In this document: piece after piece, positions 1-6,029 of the stretch
How the letters are laid out: the number at the start of each line of letters is the position of its first letter
Numbering within the stretch: position 1 is the stretch's first letter
NCBI GenBank assembly: GCA_025459035.1
Contig: JALORJ010000047.1
Location: forward strand, 1 to 11,158
Reading direction: 5' to 3'
Origin: Burkholderiales bacterium
GTDB taxonomy: Bacteria; Pseudomonadota; Gammaproteobacteria; Burkholderiales; Ga0077523
Length of the DNA stretch: 11,158 bases
Position numbers and translations under genes: made by a program
Notes under the pieces: generated by a model
Told to the model about the DNA's origin: nothing
Database searches by the model: none
Seen by the model: the letters and a program-made list of their open reading frames with translations, nothing else

Positions 1-66
1 CGCGCAGCGCAGTCACACCACGCGACGCGCCGCCGGGTGGTCCGGGCGGCGCGCATCGCAAAAATC

Positions 67-71
67 GGAGG
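67..71 (+). promoter_or_regulatory. Ribosome binding site of the first lipoprotein gene
   Basis: A GGAGG motif lies 5 nt before the ATG at 77. It supports that start over the longer overlapping frame that begins at 37. No convincing -35/-10 pair was seen in the 76 bases upstream, so the promoter may lie outside the window. Confidence 0.8.
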
Positions 72-76
72 TCGAG

Positions 77-562
77 ATGTCAAGACGCATCCCTCGTCGC
101 GCCGCGATCGTCGGCGCCCTGCTCGTGATCGCCACCGCGACCGGCGCGTGTTCGTCGCTGGCCGGACCCGCCGGCGGGCGGGCGCCGGAAGGCCGCACGA
201 TGGCCGAAGTGCGCAACGCCAACGGCCTGCCGGACGCGATCCGCTTCGGCCAGGACGGCCGCCAGATCTGGGAGTACACCGGCCGTGCCGTGCGCGGCGG
301 TGCGTTTCGCGTGACGTATGCGGACGACGGTCGGGTCGCGTCGGTCGAACCGTTCCGCACGCGCGACGACGTCGCCCGCCTGCGCGCCGGCGACACCTCG
401 GCACCGGAAGTCGTCGCGCTGTTGGGCGACCCCGACCGCATCCGCTACGTCGAAGGGGCGGCGCAGTGGGAGTACCCGCTCCCGGACCGCACCCGCCTGC
501 TGATCCGCTACGGCCGTGACCGTCGGGTCGAAGCGGTGCGCATCGAAGGAGCCGCATCGTGA
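77..562 (+). CDS. BamE/SmpA-like double-module lipoprotein of unknown role
   Basis: 161 residues. The N-terminus has basic residues, a hydrophobic stretch (about 9-22) and a lipobox-like TGAC with the cysteine at residue 25, so I infer a signal peptidase II lipoprotein. After a short Gly/Pro linker come two similar modules. Module 1 (about 42-91) has GLPDAI...DGRQIWEY followed by FRVTYADDGRVASV. Module 2 (about 103-157) has GDTSAPEVVALLGDP...QWEY followed by LLIRYGRDRRVEAV. The pattern LGxP, then WxY, then a strand ending in DGxV is what the BamE/SmpA/OmlA fold shows. The next gene overlaps by 4 nt and encodes a protein of the same two-module design. True BamE has one module, so a role in outer-membrane protein assembly should not be assumed. 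An envelope location is likely; the molecular function is unknown. Confidence 0.82.
   Translation: MSRRIPRRAAIVGALLVIATATGACSSLAGPAGGRAPEGRTMAEVRNANGLPDAIRFGQDGRQIWEYTGRAVRGGAFRVTYADDGRVASVEPFRTRDDVARLRAGDTSAPEVVALLGDPDRIRYVEGAAQWEYPLPDRTRLLIRYGRDRRVEAVRIEGAAS
546..551 (+). promoter_or_regulatory. Ribosome binding site that decides a GTG start
   Basis: An AAGGAG motif lies inside the end of the upstream gene, 7 nt before a GTG at 559 that overlaps the upstream TGA as GTGA. The strong motif with good spacing fixes this start and implies translational coupling of the two genes. Confidence 0.75.
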
Positions 563-1029
563 GGGCGGCGCGGGTTCTCGCGATGGTCGCTGCGCTCGGC
601 GGCGCCGCACTGGCGCCTGCTGCACACGCGACCGATGCCGCCACCATCGCCGCACGCCACGGCACGCCGTCGGCCGTCTGGTTCGACGCCGACGGCCGCG
701 AAGTCTGGGACTACGACGGCAATCCGTTCCGCTTCAGCGGACTGCGTTTCCGCTTCGACACGGACGGCGTGCTGGTGCGCGAGGAAGACCCTCGGAGCGA
801 AGCGGTGGTCGCGTCGATCGCGTCCGGAATGACCGCGCGGGAAGTCCGGGATCGCCTCGGCGAGCCACCGGCGATGTTCTTCGTGCGGGACGAACCCCAC
901 TGGGAGTGGCGCGTCCTGTGGGCGGGGCGGCGCCCGCATCGTCTGGTCGTGCAGTTCGACAGGCAGGGCATCGTCAAGGCGGTCGCGCGGCAGGCAATCG
1001 ACGCTGGAGCGGGGCGCGGCACCCGCTGA
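559..1029 (+). CDS. Secreted BamE-like double-module protein, sister of the upstream lipoprotein
   Basis: 156 residues from a GTG start. A Sec-type signal peptide (MRAARVLAMVAALGGAALAP, then AAHA) probably ends after residue 24. There is no lipobox cysteine, so the mature protein should be soluble in the periplasm. Module 1 (about 27-75) has HGTPSAVWFDADGREVWDY then LRFRFDTDGVL. Module 2 (about 88-150) has GMTAREVRDRLGEPPAMFFV, HWEW, then LVVQFDRQGIVKAV. The phrase GMTAREV...LGEP closely resembles the first part of the BamE/SmpA/OmlA fold. It aligns along its length with the upstream protein, suggesting an old tandem duplication in which one copy kept lipid anchoring. The two are co-translated. 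A chaperone-like or envelope role is possible but not shown. Confidence 0.8.
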   Translation: MRAARVLAMVAALGGAALAPAAHATDAATIAARHGTPSAVWFDADGREVWDYDGNPFRFSGLRFRFDTDGVLVREEDPRSEAVVASIASGMTAREVRDRLGEPPAMFFVRDEPHWEWRVLWAGRRPHRLVVQFDRQGIVKAVARQAIDAGAGRGTR

Positions 1030-1185
1030 AAGCGCTTGTGCGACAGGGATTTGCGTGCGGCATCGCACAAAATGCATCACCAAGACCACGAAATCTTCAT
1101 GTCTTGGACATTTGGCGGACATCTGACGAAAAAAAGTTCGGCGCGCCCCTTTGCGCACGCCATTTGGCATGTGCAAAATCGCTAC
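1030..1185. other. Non-coding gap with several inverted repeats
   Basis: No convincing gene is seen here and base composition is visibly less GC-rich than in the flanking genes. It holds an 8-bp inverted repeat (TTGTGCGA at 1036-1043, TCGCACAA at 1063-1070) and a 7-bp inverted repeat (CCAAGAC at 1080-1086, GTCTTGG at 1101-1107). An 11-bp near-direct repeat follows (GGACATTTGGC at 1106-1116, GGACATCTGAC at 1117-1127, 9 of 11 matching), then an A-tract at 1129-1135. The repeats may be operators or folded leader RNA. None ends in a T-run, so none looks like a terminator. Confidence 0.5.
1151..1179 (+). promoter_or_regulatory. Candidate sigma-70-type promoter of a small RNA
   Basis: TTGCGC at 1151-1156 and CAAAAT at 1174-1179 are separated by 17 nt; each matches about four of six consensus bases. 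An A-tract at 1129-1135 sits where an UP element would lie for a start near 1186. The match is moderate. It gains weight only because a hairpin-plus-T-run terminator follows within 60 nt with no open reading frame between. Confidence 0.4.
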
Positions 1186-1242
1186 AGGTCTCCTCCCCCG
1201 CTAGGGGGTTTGCAGGGCAACCCTCCGGGGTTGCCCTTTTTT
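1186..1242 (+). ncRNA. Candidate ~57-nt double-hairpin small RNA with anti-Shine-Dalgarno stretch
   Basis: From the predicted start the RNA would begin with a pyrimidine-rich segment containing TCTCCTCCCCC (1189-1199), complementary to purine-rich ribosome binding sites. It would then fold hairpin 1 (CCCCC at 1195-1199, GGGGG at 1204-1208, loop GCTA) and hairpin 2 (9-bp terminator stem, 1215-1236), ending in a T-run. Two hairpins with a CUCCUCC-type motif resemble, from memory, the CcsR (CCUCCUCCC-motif) small RNAs of Proteobacteria and small RNAs reported as toxic in Betaproteobacteria. Family membership is not tested here. The alternative is that this is only the 3' end of the upstream two-gene transcript, whose last stop codon lies 157 nt before the predicted start. 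Confidence 0.42.
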
Positions 1243-1245
1243 CTT
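1215..1245 (+). terminator. Rho-independent terminator
   Basis: A perfect 9-bp stem (GGGCAACCC at 1215-1223 with GGGTTGCCC at 1228-1236) has a TCCG loop and is followed by TTTTTTCTT. This is a textbook intrinsic terminator for plus-strand transcription. It would end the candidate small RNA and any read-through from the two-gene unit at 77-1029. In the minus direction the hairpin is not followed by a T-run, so it probably does not serve the convergent ATPase gene that ends at 1257. Confidence 0.9.
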
Positions 1246-1256
1246 GCCTGCTGGCT

Positions 1257-2816
1257 TCAATTGTCGGCTCGCGCTGACGCAATTGCCGAGTGTCCGGCCA
1301 TTGCGAGTCCGAGCGCCTGACGATCGGCCTCGACCCCGAGGGTCGACAGCACGACGCGGCCTTCGAACATGACGACGATGCGATCCGACAGCGTGATCAG
1401 CTCGTCCAGATCCTCGGACACCAGCAGCACCGCGCAACCCGTGGCGCGAAGCTCGACCAGCCGCCGGCGAACGTCCGCCGCCGCGCCGACATCGAGCCCG
1501 AACGCCGGATTCACCGCCACGAGCAGACGCGTGTCGTCGACCAGTTCGCGGCCGAGCACGGCGCGCTGCACGTTGCCGCCCGACAGCGTCGCGATCGCGC
1601 GCCCGAGCGCACCGGACTGAACCGCGAAGCGCGCGGCCAGTGCCTGCGCCGACGCGCGCAGCGCATCGCGACGCACGCGGCCGGTCCGCGACGCGATCGG
1701 TGCGCGGTCGAACACGCGCAGCACGAGGTTGTCGGCGAGCGCCATGTCCGGCGCCGTGGCGTTCGCGAGCGGCGACTCGGGCACGCAGCCGAAGCGAGCG
1801 GCGCGCATCGACGCACGGTCCGCGCGCCACGGACGCGCGTCGACATCGATCGCGCCCTGGTCGACGCTGCGTTGACCGCACAGCGCCTCGACGAGCTCGC
1901 GCTGACCGTTGCCCGACACCCCGGCGACACCCACGATCTCGCCGGCGTGCACGTCGAGCGCGTCGATCGCCACCGGCGGCCCCCCCGCGGCGCGCGCCAC
2001 CCGAAGCGCGCGGATCGACAGGCGCGCCGGTTGCCGCGCATCGCGGGGCGCGGGTCGCGCGACGCTCGGCGGCGCGTGGCCGACCATCCACGTCGCGAGC
2101 GTGGCCGCGTCGATCGTCCGGTCGAGCGGCGCATCGGCGACGACGCGCCCGCGGCGCAGCACCGTCACGTGCGTGGCGTGTGCGATCACCTCGTCGAGCT
2201 TGTGGGTGGTCAGCACGACGCTGATGCGTCCGGCGTCCGCGAGTGCGCGCAGCCGACCGAGCAGCGCGTCGGCCTCCTGTGGTGTCAGCACGCTGGTCGG
2301 TTCGTCGAGAAACAGCACGCGGTGCCCGAGGCGCAGCTGTCGCACGACTTCGACGCGCTGCTTCTCGCCCGCCGCGAGATCGGCCACGCGCGCACCCGGG
2401 TCGATCCGCAGCGGCACGTCTTCGAGAAACGCGTCCAGCGCCGCGCGCTCGTGTCTCCAGTCGATCCAGCGCGGCGCGTCGGGGCGCGCGAGCACCAGGT
2501 TCTCCAGCACCGTCAGGCACGGCACCAGCGAGAAGTGCTGCCACACCATTCCGAGGCCCAACGCATGCGCGTCGCGCGGATGGCGCAGCGTGACGTCGCG
2601 CCCGTCGACGACGATCCTCCCGCGATCCGCGGCGAGTGCGCCGACGAGGCACTTCGCCAGCGTGCTCTTGCCCGCGCCGTTCTCGCCCAGGAGGGCGTGC
2701 ACGCTGCCCGGTCGCACGTCGAGGTCGGCCGCGTCGAGCGCGATCACGGGGCCGAAGCGGCGCGCGAGCCCGCGTGCTTCGACGCGCGGCGGCGGATCGA
2801 GGCCTGCGGACGTCAT
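1257..2816 (-). CDS. ABC importer ATPase with two nucleotide-binding domains (BMP/nucleoside or simple-sugar type)
   Basis: 519 residues, the normal length for the two-domain ATPases of BMP-type (NupO/RfuB-like) importers. Domain 1: Walker A GENGAGKST (44-52), Q-loop Q93, unusual signature LAAGEKQ (147-153), Walker B LFLDEP with E172, switch H205. Domain 2: degenerate Walker A GVSGNGQRE with Gln305 in place of Lys, canonical signature LSGGNVQ (411-417), and Walker B LLVAVNP with Asn436 in place of the catalytic Glu. In the folded protein this leaves one good composite ATP site (domain 1 Walker motifs plus domain 2 signature) and one degenerate site. It is the last gene of the importer unit, 52 nt after the preceding stop. 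No strong ribosome binding site precedes the ATG and no in-frame GTG lies upstream, so expression may depend on upstream translation. Confidence 0.93.
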   Translation of the reverse strand: MTSAGLDPPPRVEARGLARRFGPVIALDAADLDVRPGSVHALLGENGAGKSTLAKCLVGALAADRGRIVVDGRDVTLRHPRDAHALGLGMVWQHFSLVPCLTVLENLVLARPDAPRWIDWRHERAALDAFLEDVPLRIDPGARVADLAAGEKQRVEVVRQLRLGHRVLFLDEPTSVLTPQEADALLGRLRALADAGRISVVLTTHKLDEVIAHATHVTVLRRGRVVADAPLDRTIDAATLATWMVGHAPPSVARPAPRDARQPARLSIRALRVARAAGGPPVAIDALDVHAGEIVGVAGVSGNGQRELVEALCGQRSVDQGAIDVDARPWRADRASMRAARFGCVPESPLANATAPDMALADNLVLRVFDRAPIASRTGRVRRDALRASAQALAARFAVQSGALGRAIATLSGGNVQRAVLGRELVDDTRLLVAVNPAFGLDVGAAADVRRRLVELRATGCAVLLVSEDLDELITLSDRIVVMFEGRVVLSTLGVEADRQALGLAMAGHSAIASARADN

Positions 2817-2868
2817 CGACGGCGGCGCGGTGGCGCGCGTGTACCGGCGTCGCGCGTCGCGGCGCGCG

Positions 2869-3789
2869 TCATCGCAGCACCGCGAGTTCGCCCGGCAGGC
2901 CGCGCATCGCGCGGGCGCGCGTCGTGCCGGTCACCAGGATCGCGAGCGTCAGCGCGTGCGGCGCGAGATGCAGCAACTGCCACGCGTGTCCGTGGCCGGC
3001 GGCCTGCAGCGCGGGCGCCAGCGCGCCTGCTGCCCCGAACAGAAGTGCGGCCCCGAGACAGCGCACGGGATCCCACCTGGCGAAGATGACCAGCGCCATC
3101 GCCATCAGCCCCTGGCCGCCCGAGATTGCCTCGCTCCATCCGGTCGGATGGAACAGCGACAGCGACGCGCCCCCGATCCCCGCGAGCGCCCCGCCCAGCG
3201 TGGTCGCGGCCAGCCGCGTGCGATCGACGTGAAGCCCCATCGCGGTCGCGGCGGCGGCGTCGTCGCCGACGGCGATCACGGCCAGTCCGACGCGCGCACG
3301 GCGAAACGCCGCGCGCATCCCGAACGCGAGCACGACCCCGAGCGCGAGCAGCGGGTTCAGACGCAGCGCCGACGCGACCGCCGGGTGCGAGCTCCAGGCG
3401 CCGAGTTCGATCGCCGGCAGGGTCGGTGCCTGCGGTTCGATGAACGGCTTGCCGGCGAAGAACGCGATGCCGGTGCCGAGCACGAGAATCGCGACGCCCG
3501 CCGCGACATGGCTCACGCGCGCCAGGCTGCACAGGGCGCCGTGCAGCGCCCCCATCGCGGCACCGGCGGCTGCCGCGGCGGCGATCCCCGCCCACGGCGA
3601 CCCGGTGGCCCACGCCGCGCCGAAGGCGCTCATCGCACCGACGAGCAGGATGCCTTCGACCCCGACGTTGATGCGACCGCTCTTCTCGGTCAGACACTCG
3701 CCGAGGCTCACGAACAGGTACGGGGTTGCAGCGCGCAGCGCACCGCCAGCAAGCGCAAGCGGCAGCGCCCACAGCCCGGGATCGCTCAT
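2869..3789 (-). CDS. ABC importer inner-membrane permease, second subunit (BMP type)
   Basis: 306 residues. The start MSDPGLW at 3789 overlaps the stop of the preceding permease by 4 nt (ATGA), which decides it over a longer frame opening at 4101. The protein is highly hydrophobic, with roughly eight membrane segments by eye. Family marks include GECLTEKSGRINVGVEGILL near the N-terminus (the 'sGxiNlGvEG' motif of BPD_transp_2 permeases) and the cytoplasmic coupling region AVGDDAAAATAMGLHVDRTR followed by LGGALAGIGGASLS. It should pair with the permease encoded just upstream and dock on the ATPase encoded downstream. Such pairs in NupP/NupQ-like systems import nucleosides; the substrate here is not shown by sequence. 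Confidence 0.92.
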   Translation of the reverse strand: MSDPGLWALPLALAGGALRAATPYLFVSLGECLTEKSGRINVGVEGILLVGAMSAFGAAWATGSPWAGIAAAAAAGAAMGALHGALCSLARVSHVAAGVAILVLGTGIAFFAGKPFIEPQAPTLPAIELGAWSSHPAVASALRLNPLLALGVVLAFGMRAAFRRARVGLAVIAVGDDAAAATAMGLHVDRTRLAATTLGGALAGIGGASLSLFHPTGWSEAISGGQGLMAMALVIFARWDPVRCLGAALLFGAAGALAPALQAAGHGHAWQLLHLAPHALTLAILVTGTTRARAMRGLPGELAVLR

Positions 3790-4829
3790 CGCGCCGCCGG
3801 TGGCAGCAGTCGCCCGCGCAGCGTCTCGGATGCGATGACCGCGAGGAACACGACGCCCTCGACGATGCGCACGAACGCGTCGGGGAGGTCGAAGCCGCGC
3901 TGCAGCGGCCCGCTCGCTGCGGCCAGTCCGCCGACGAGCAGGGCCGCGGGCACGATCGCGAGCGGATGGTGACGCGCGAGGAACGCGACCAGGATGCCGG
4001 TGTTGCCGTAGTCGGCATGCAGCGCGCCGCCGGCGCGTTCGTGGACGGCCGCGACCTCGATCGCACCGGCCAGGCCGACGCAGGCGCCGCCGGCGACACA
4101 CGTCGCGACGACGAGTCGACCGACCGGCAGCCCGACGCCGAGCGCGGCGCGCACGCCACCGCCGACGACACGGATCGCGAAGCCGGTGACGCTACGGCGC
4201 AGGACCCACCACGCGGCGACGCACGCGACCAGCGCCACCGCGAGCCCGGCGTGCACGTCGAGGCCGGGCAGCGCGCCGATGCGGGCGGCGTCGGGGATCG
4301 GGCGTGTCGCGGGGTAGTTCAGGCTCGCCGGGTCGCGCAGGAATTCCTCCAGCAGCCAGTCGAACAGCCCCAGCGCGATGATCGAAAGCAGCAGGCTCGA
4401 GATCACCTCGTTCACGCCGCGCGCCTGCTGCAGAGCGCCGACGAGGCCGATCCACGCAGCGCCGACGAGCATGCCGGCCGCGCAGGTGATCGCAATCGCC
4501 GCGAACGGCGGCACATCCGCGACGAACAGCGCCGCCTGCGATGCCGCGAGGCCGCCGAGCACCAGCGCGCCTTCGCCACCGATGACGACGAGTCCCGCGT
4601 GGGCCGGGATCGCGGTACACAGCGCCGCGAGCATCAGCGGCGCCGCGCGCGACAACGTGTTCTCCCACGCGAAGCGGCTGCCGAACGCGCTGCGCGCGAG
4701 GGTCGTCGCGATCTCGCGCGGGTCGTGGCCCACGAGCAGCACGAGGGCGATCACCAGCACTGCGGCGACGGCGAGCGCCCCGGCCGACAGCAGCGCCGAT
4801 TCGAGCGCGGGGCGCAGAGCATCGACCAT
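3786..4829 (-). CDS. ABC importer inner-membrane permease, first subunit (BMP type)
   Basis: 347 residues from the ATG at 4829 (MVDALRPALESALL), which leads into a hydrophobic segment at about 10-33. Then come the family block AFGSRFAWENTLSRAAPLML, an IGGEGALVLGGLAA motif, GVNEVISSLLLSIIALGLFD and the coupling region RVVGGGVRAALGVGLPVGRL followed by CVGLAGAIEV. A longer frame opens at 5561, but it overlaps the binding-protein gene and its translation there is not protein-like. An alternative is a TTG at 4871 that overlaps the upstream TGA as TTGA and would add 14 residues. Neither start has a clear ribosome binding site, so the start is the least certain part. It overlaps the next permease by 4 nt. 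Confidence 0.9.
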   Translation of the reverse strand: MVDALRPALESALLSAGALAVAAVLVIALVLLVGHDPREIATTLARSAFGSRFAWENTLSRAAPLMLAALCTAIPAHAGLVVIGGEGALVLGGLAASQAALFVADVPPFAAIAITCAAGMLVGAAWIGLVGALQQARGVNEVISSLLLSIIALGLFDWLLEEFLRDPASLNYPATRPIPDAARIGALPGLDVHAGLAVALVACVAAWWVLRRSVTGFAIRVVGGGVRAALGVGLPVGRLVVATCVAGGACVGLAGAIEVAAVHERAGGALHADYGNTGILVAFLARHHPLAIVPAALLVGGLAAASGPLQRGFDLPDAFVRIVEGVVFLAVIASETLRGRLLPPAAR

Positions 4830-4867
4830 GCGCTCGCGCGCCGATGGCGCGCAGGCGGCCGCGTCGG

Positions 4868-5992
4868 TCAAGTCTTCACGGTGCCGAGGATGCCTTCGGC
4901 AAGCCAGTCGATCTGCTCGAGCACCGGATCGGAGATGGCGAGCGGCTTGCCCGCCGCGATGCGGACCTTGCCGTTCTGGTCCTTCAGCCCCGCCGGCCAC
5001 AGCGCGCGCTTGCCGCTCGCGAGTTCGGCGAGCGCGGTCGTCGTCGCGTCGCGGGCCTTCGCGGAGGCGCCAGGGCCGAACGGCGACAGGCGCACGTAGT
5101 CCTGTGCCATCGCGCCGCGCAGGTTGTCGTCGAGGCGCCGACCGGCCAGCGCCGCGTCGACGAACTGGCGATACGGCGTCGCCCACTTCCACTCCGCGCC
5201 GGTGAGGAAGCGCGTCGGCGCGAGCGCGGCAAGGTTGGTGTGCCGCCCGGTGCACAAGACCTTGCGGCGCTCGCAGGTCTCCATGAACACCTTCGGCTCG
5301 TCGACGTCGCAGCCGATCACCTCGATGCCCTGGTCGGCGAGCGCGTTCACGGCCTCGGCCTCGCGCGCGGGGTTGGCCCAGTCGCCCGTGAAGATCACGC
5401 GCACGCTCGCCTGCGGATTGACCGAGCGCGCGCCGGTGGCGAAGCAGTTCACGACACGCACCAGATCGGGGATCGCCTTGGAGCCGACGAAGCCCAGCTT
5501 CCCGGTCTTCGCCATCGCGCCGGCGGTCACGCCTTCGGCGTACGCGACCTCGTCGCTCCACGCGTAGTAGGTGTGGACGTTGGCGGGGTGCTGCGGCGAC
5601 TTGATGCCGCCGCAGTGGAAGAACTGCACCTGCGGGTACTTCGGCGCCACGGCGAGGACGTGCGGATCGAAGTAGCCGTAGGCGGTGGCCACGACGATGT
5701 TCGCGCCGTCGAGCTCGATCATGCTCTGCATCGTCTTGCGGACCTCGACGGCTTCGGGCACCCGCTCCTCCTTCAGCACCTTCAGCTGCGGCATCGCCGC
5801 CGCCAGCGCCTTGATGCCGTCGAGATGGCCCTGGGTGTAGCCGAGGTCGTTCCAGGGCCCGGCCGCGATGAAGCCGATCACCGGCTTCGGCGCGGCGCGT
5901 GCCGGGCGCGACCCGAACGCGGCGACGGTGGCGGCGGCTCCGAGCGCGGCAAGTGCGCGACGGCGGGGCAGGACGGCGACGGACGACGACAT
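4868..5992 (-). CDS. BMP-family periplasmic substrate-binding protein of an ABC importer
   Basis: 374 residues. The N-terminus (PRRRALAALGAAATVAAF, then PARA) looks like a Tat-type or Sec signal peptide, cut near residue 33-34. There is no lipobox, so the protein should be free in the periplasm, unlike the lipoprotein BMP/PnrA proteins of Gram-positives and spirochaetes. The mature part begins KPVIGFIAAGPWNDLGYTQG, where the GPWNDLGY segment corresponds to the first ligand-contact loop of the family (often nDksfNq), and continues with hinge-type segments such as GKLGFVGSKAIPDLVRVVN and VIGCDVDEP. Known BMP/PnrA proteins bind purine nucleosides or related ligands; the ligand cannot be read from the sequence. 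It is first of the four transport genes, 37 nt after the hydrolase gene. Confidence 0.92.
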   Translation of the reverse strand: MSSSVAVLPRRRALAALGAAATVAAFGSRPARAAPKPVIGFIAAGPWNDLGYTQGHLDGIKALAAAMPQLKVLKEERVPEAVEVRKTMQSMIELDGANIVVATAYGYFDPHVLAVAPKYPQVQFFHCGGIKSPQHPANVHTYYAWSDEVAYAEGVTAGAMAKTGKLGFVGSKAIPDLVRVVNCFATGARSVNPQASVRVIFTGDWANPAREAEAVNALADQGIEVIGCDVDEPKVFMETCERRKVLCTGRHTNLAALAPTRFLTGAEWKWATPYRQFVDAALAGRRLDDNLRGAMAQDYVRLSPFGPGASAKARDATTTALAELASGKRALWPAGLKDQNGKVRIAAGKPLAISDPVLEQIDWLAEGILGTVKT

Positions 5993-6002
5993 CGGTGGCG
6001 AA

Positions 6003-6006
6003 CTCC
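6003..6006 (-). promoter_or_regulatory. Ribosome binding site of the BMP binding-protein gene
   Basis: The minus strand reads CCACGGAGTTCGCCACCG before the ATG. The GGAG core lies 10 nt from the start codon, slightly long but acceptable, and supports the 374-residue start. A run of seven C on the minus strand (6013-6019) lies just before it in the 37-nt gap after the hydrolase gene. Confidence 0.6.
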
Positions 6007-6029
6007 GTGGAAGGGGGGGAGAGCGAGAT

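Noticed and set aside
1195..1208. Hairpin CCCCC-GCTA-GGGGG as a separate terminator
   Set aside because: It is followed by only three T residues and then by the stronger hairpin. It is better read as the first stem of the candidate small RNA.
1980..1986. Seven-base C run inside the ATPase gene (also a G run at 6013-6019) as phase-variation switches
   Set aside because: Seven-base homopolymers are common by chance at this GC level, the ATPase frame is intact across the run, and the other run lies in a non-coding gap without an obvious switching role.
1290..3972. Very long plus-strand open frames (599 and 687 residues) opposite the importer genes
   Set aside because: Their translations are Arg/Ala/His-rich without domain motifs. 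They are antisense shadows of the ATPase and permease genes, expected where third codon positions are nearly all G or C.
3790..5561. Upstream extensions of the permease frames (410 and 591 residues)
   Set aside because: The added parts overlap neighbouring genes and read as Arg-rich shadow sequence. The 4-nt ATGA overlap at 3786-3789 and the hydrophobic N-terminus from 4829 give better starts.
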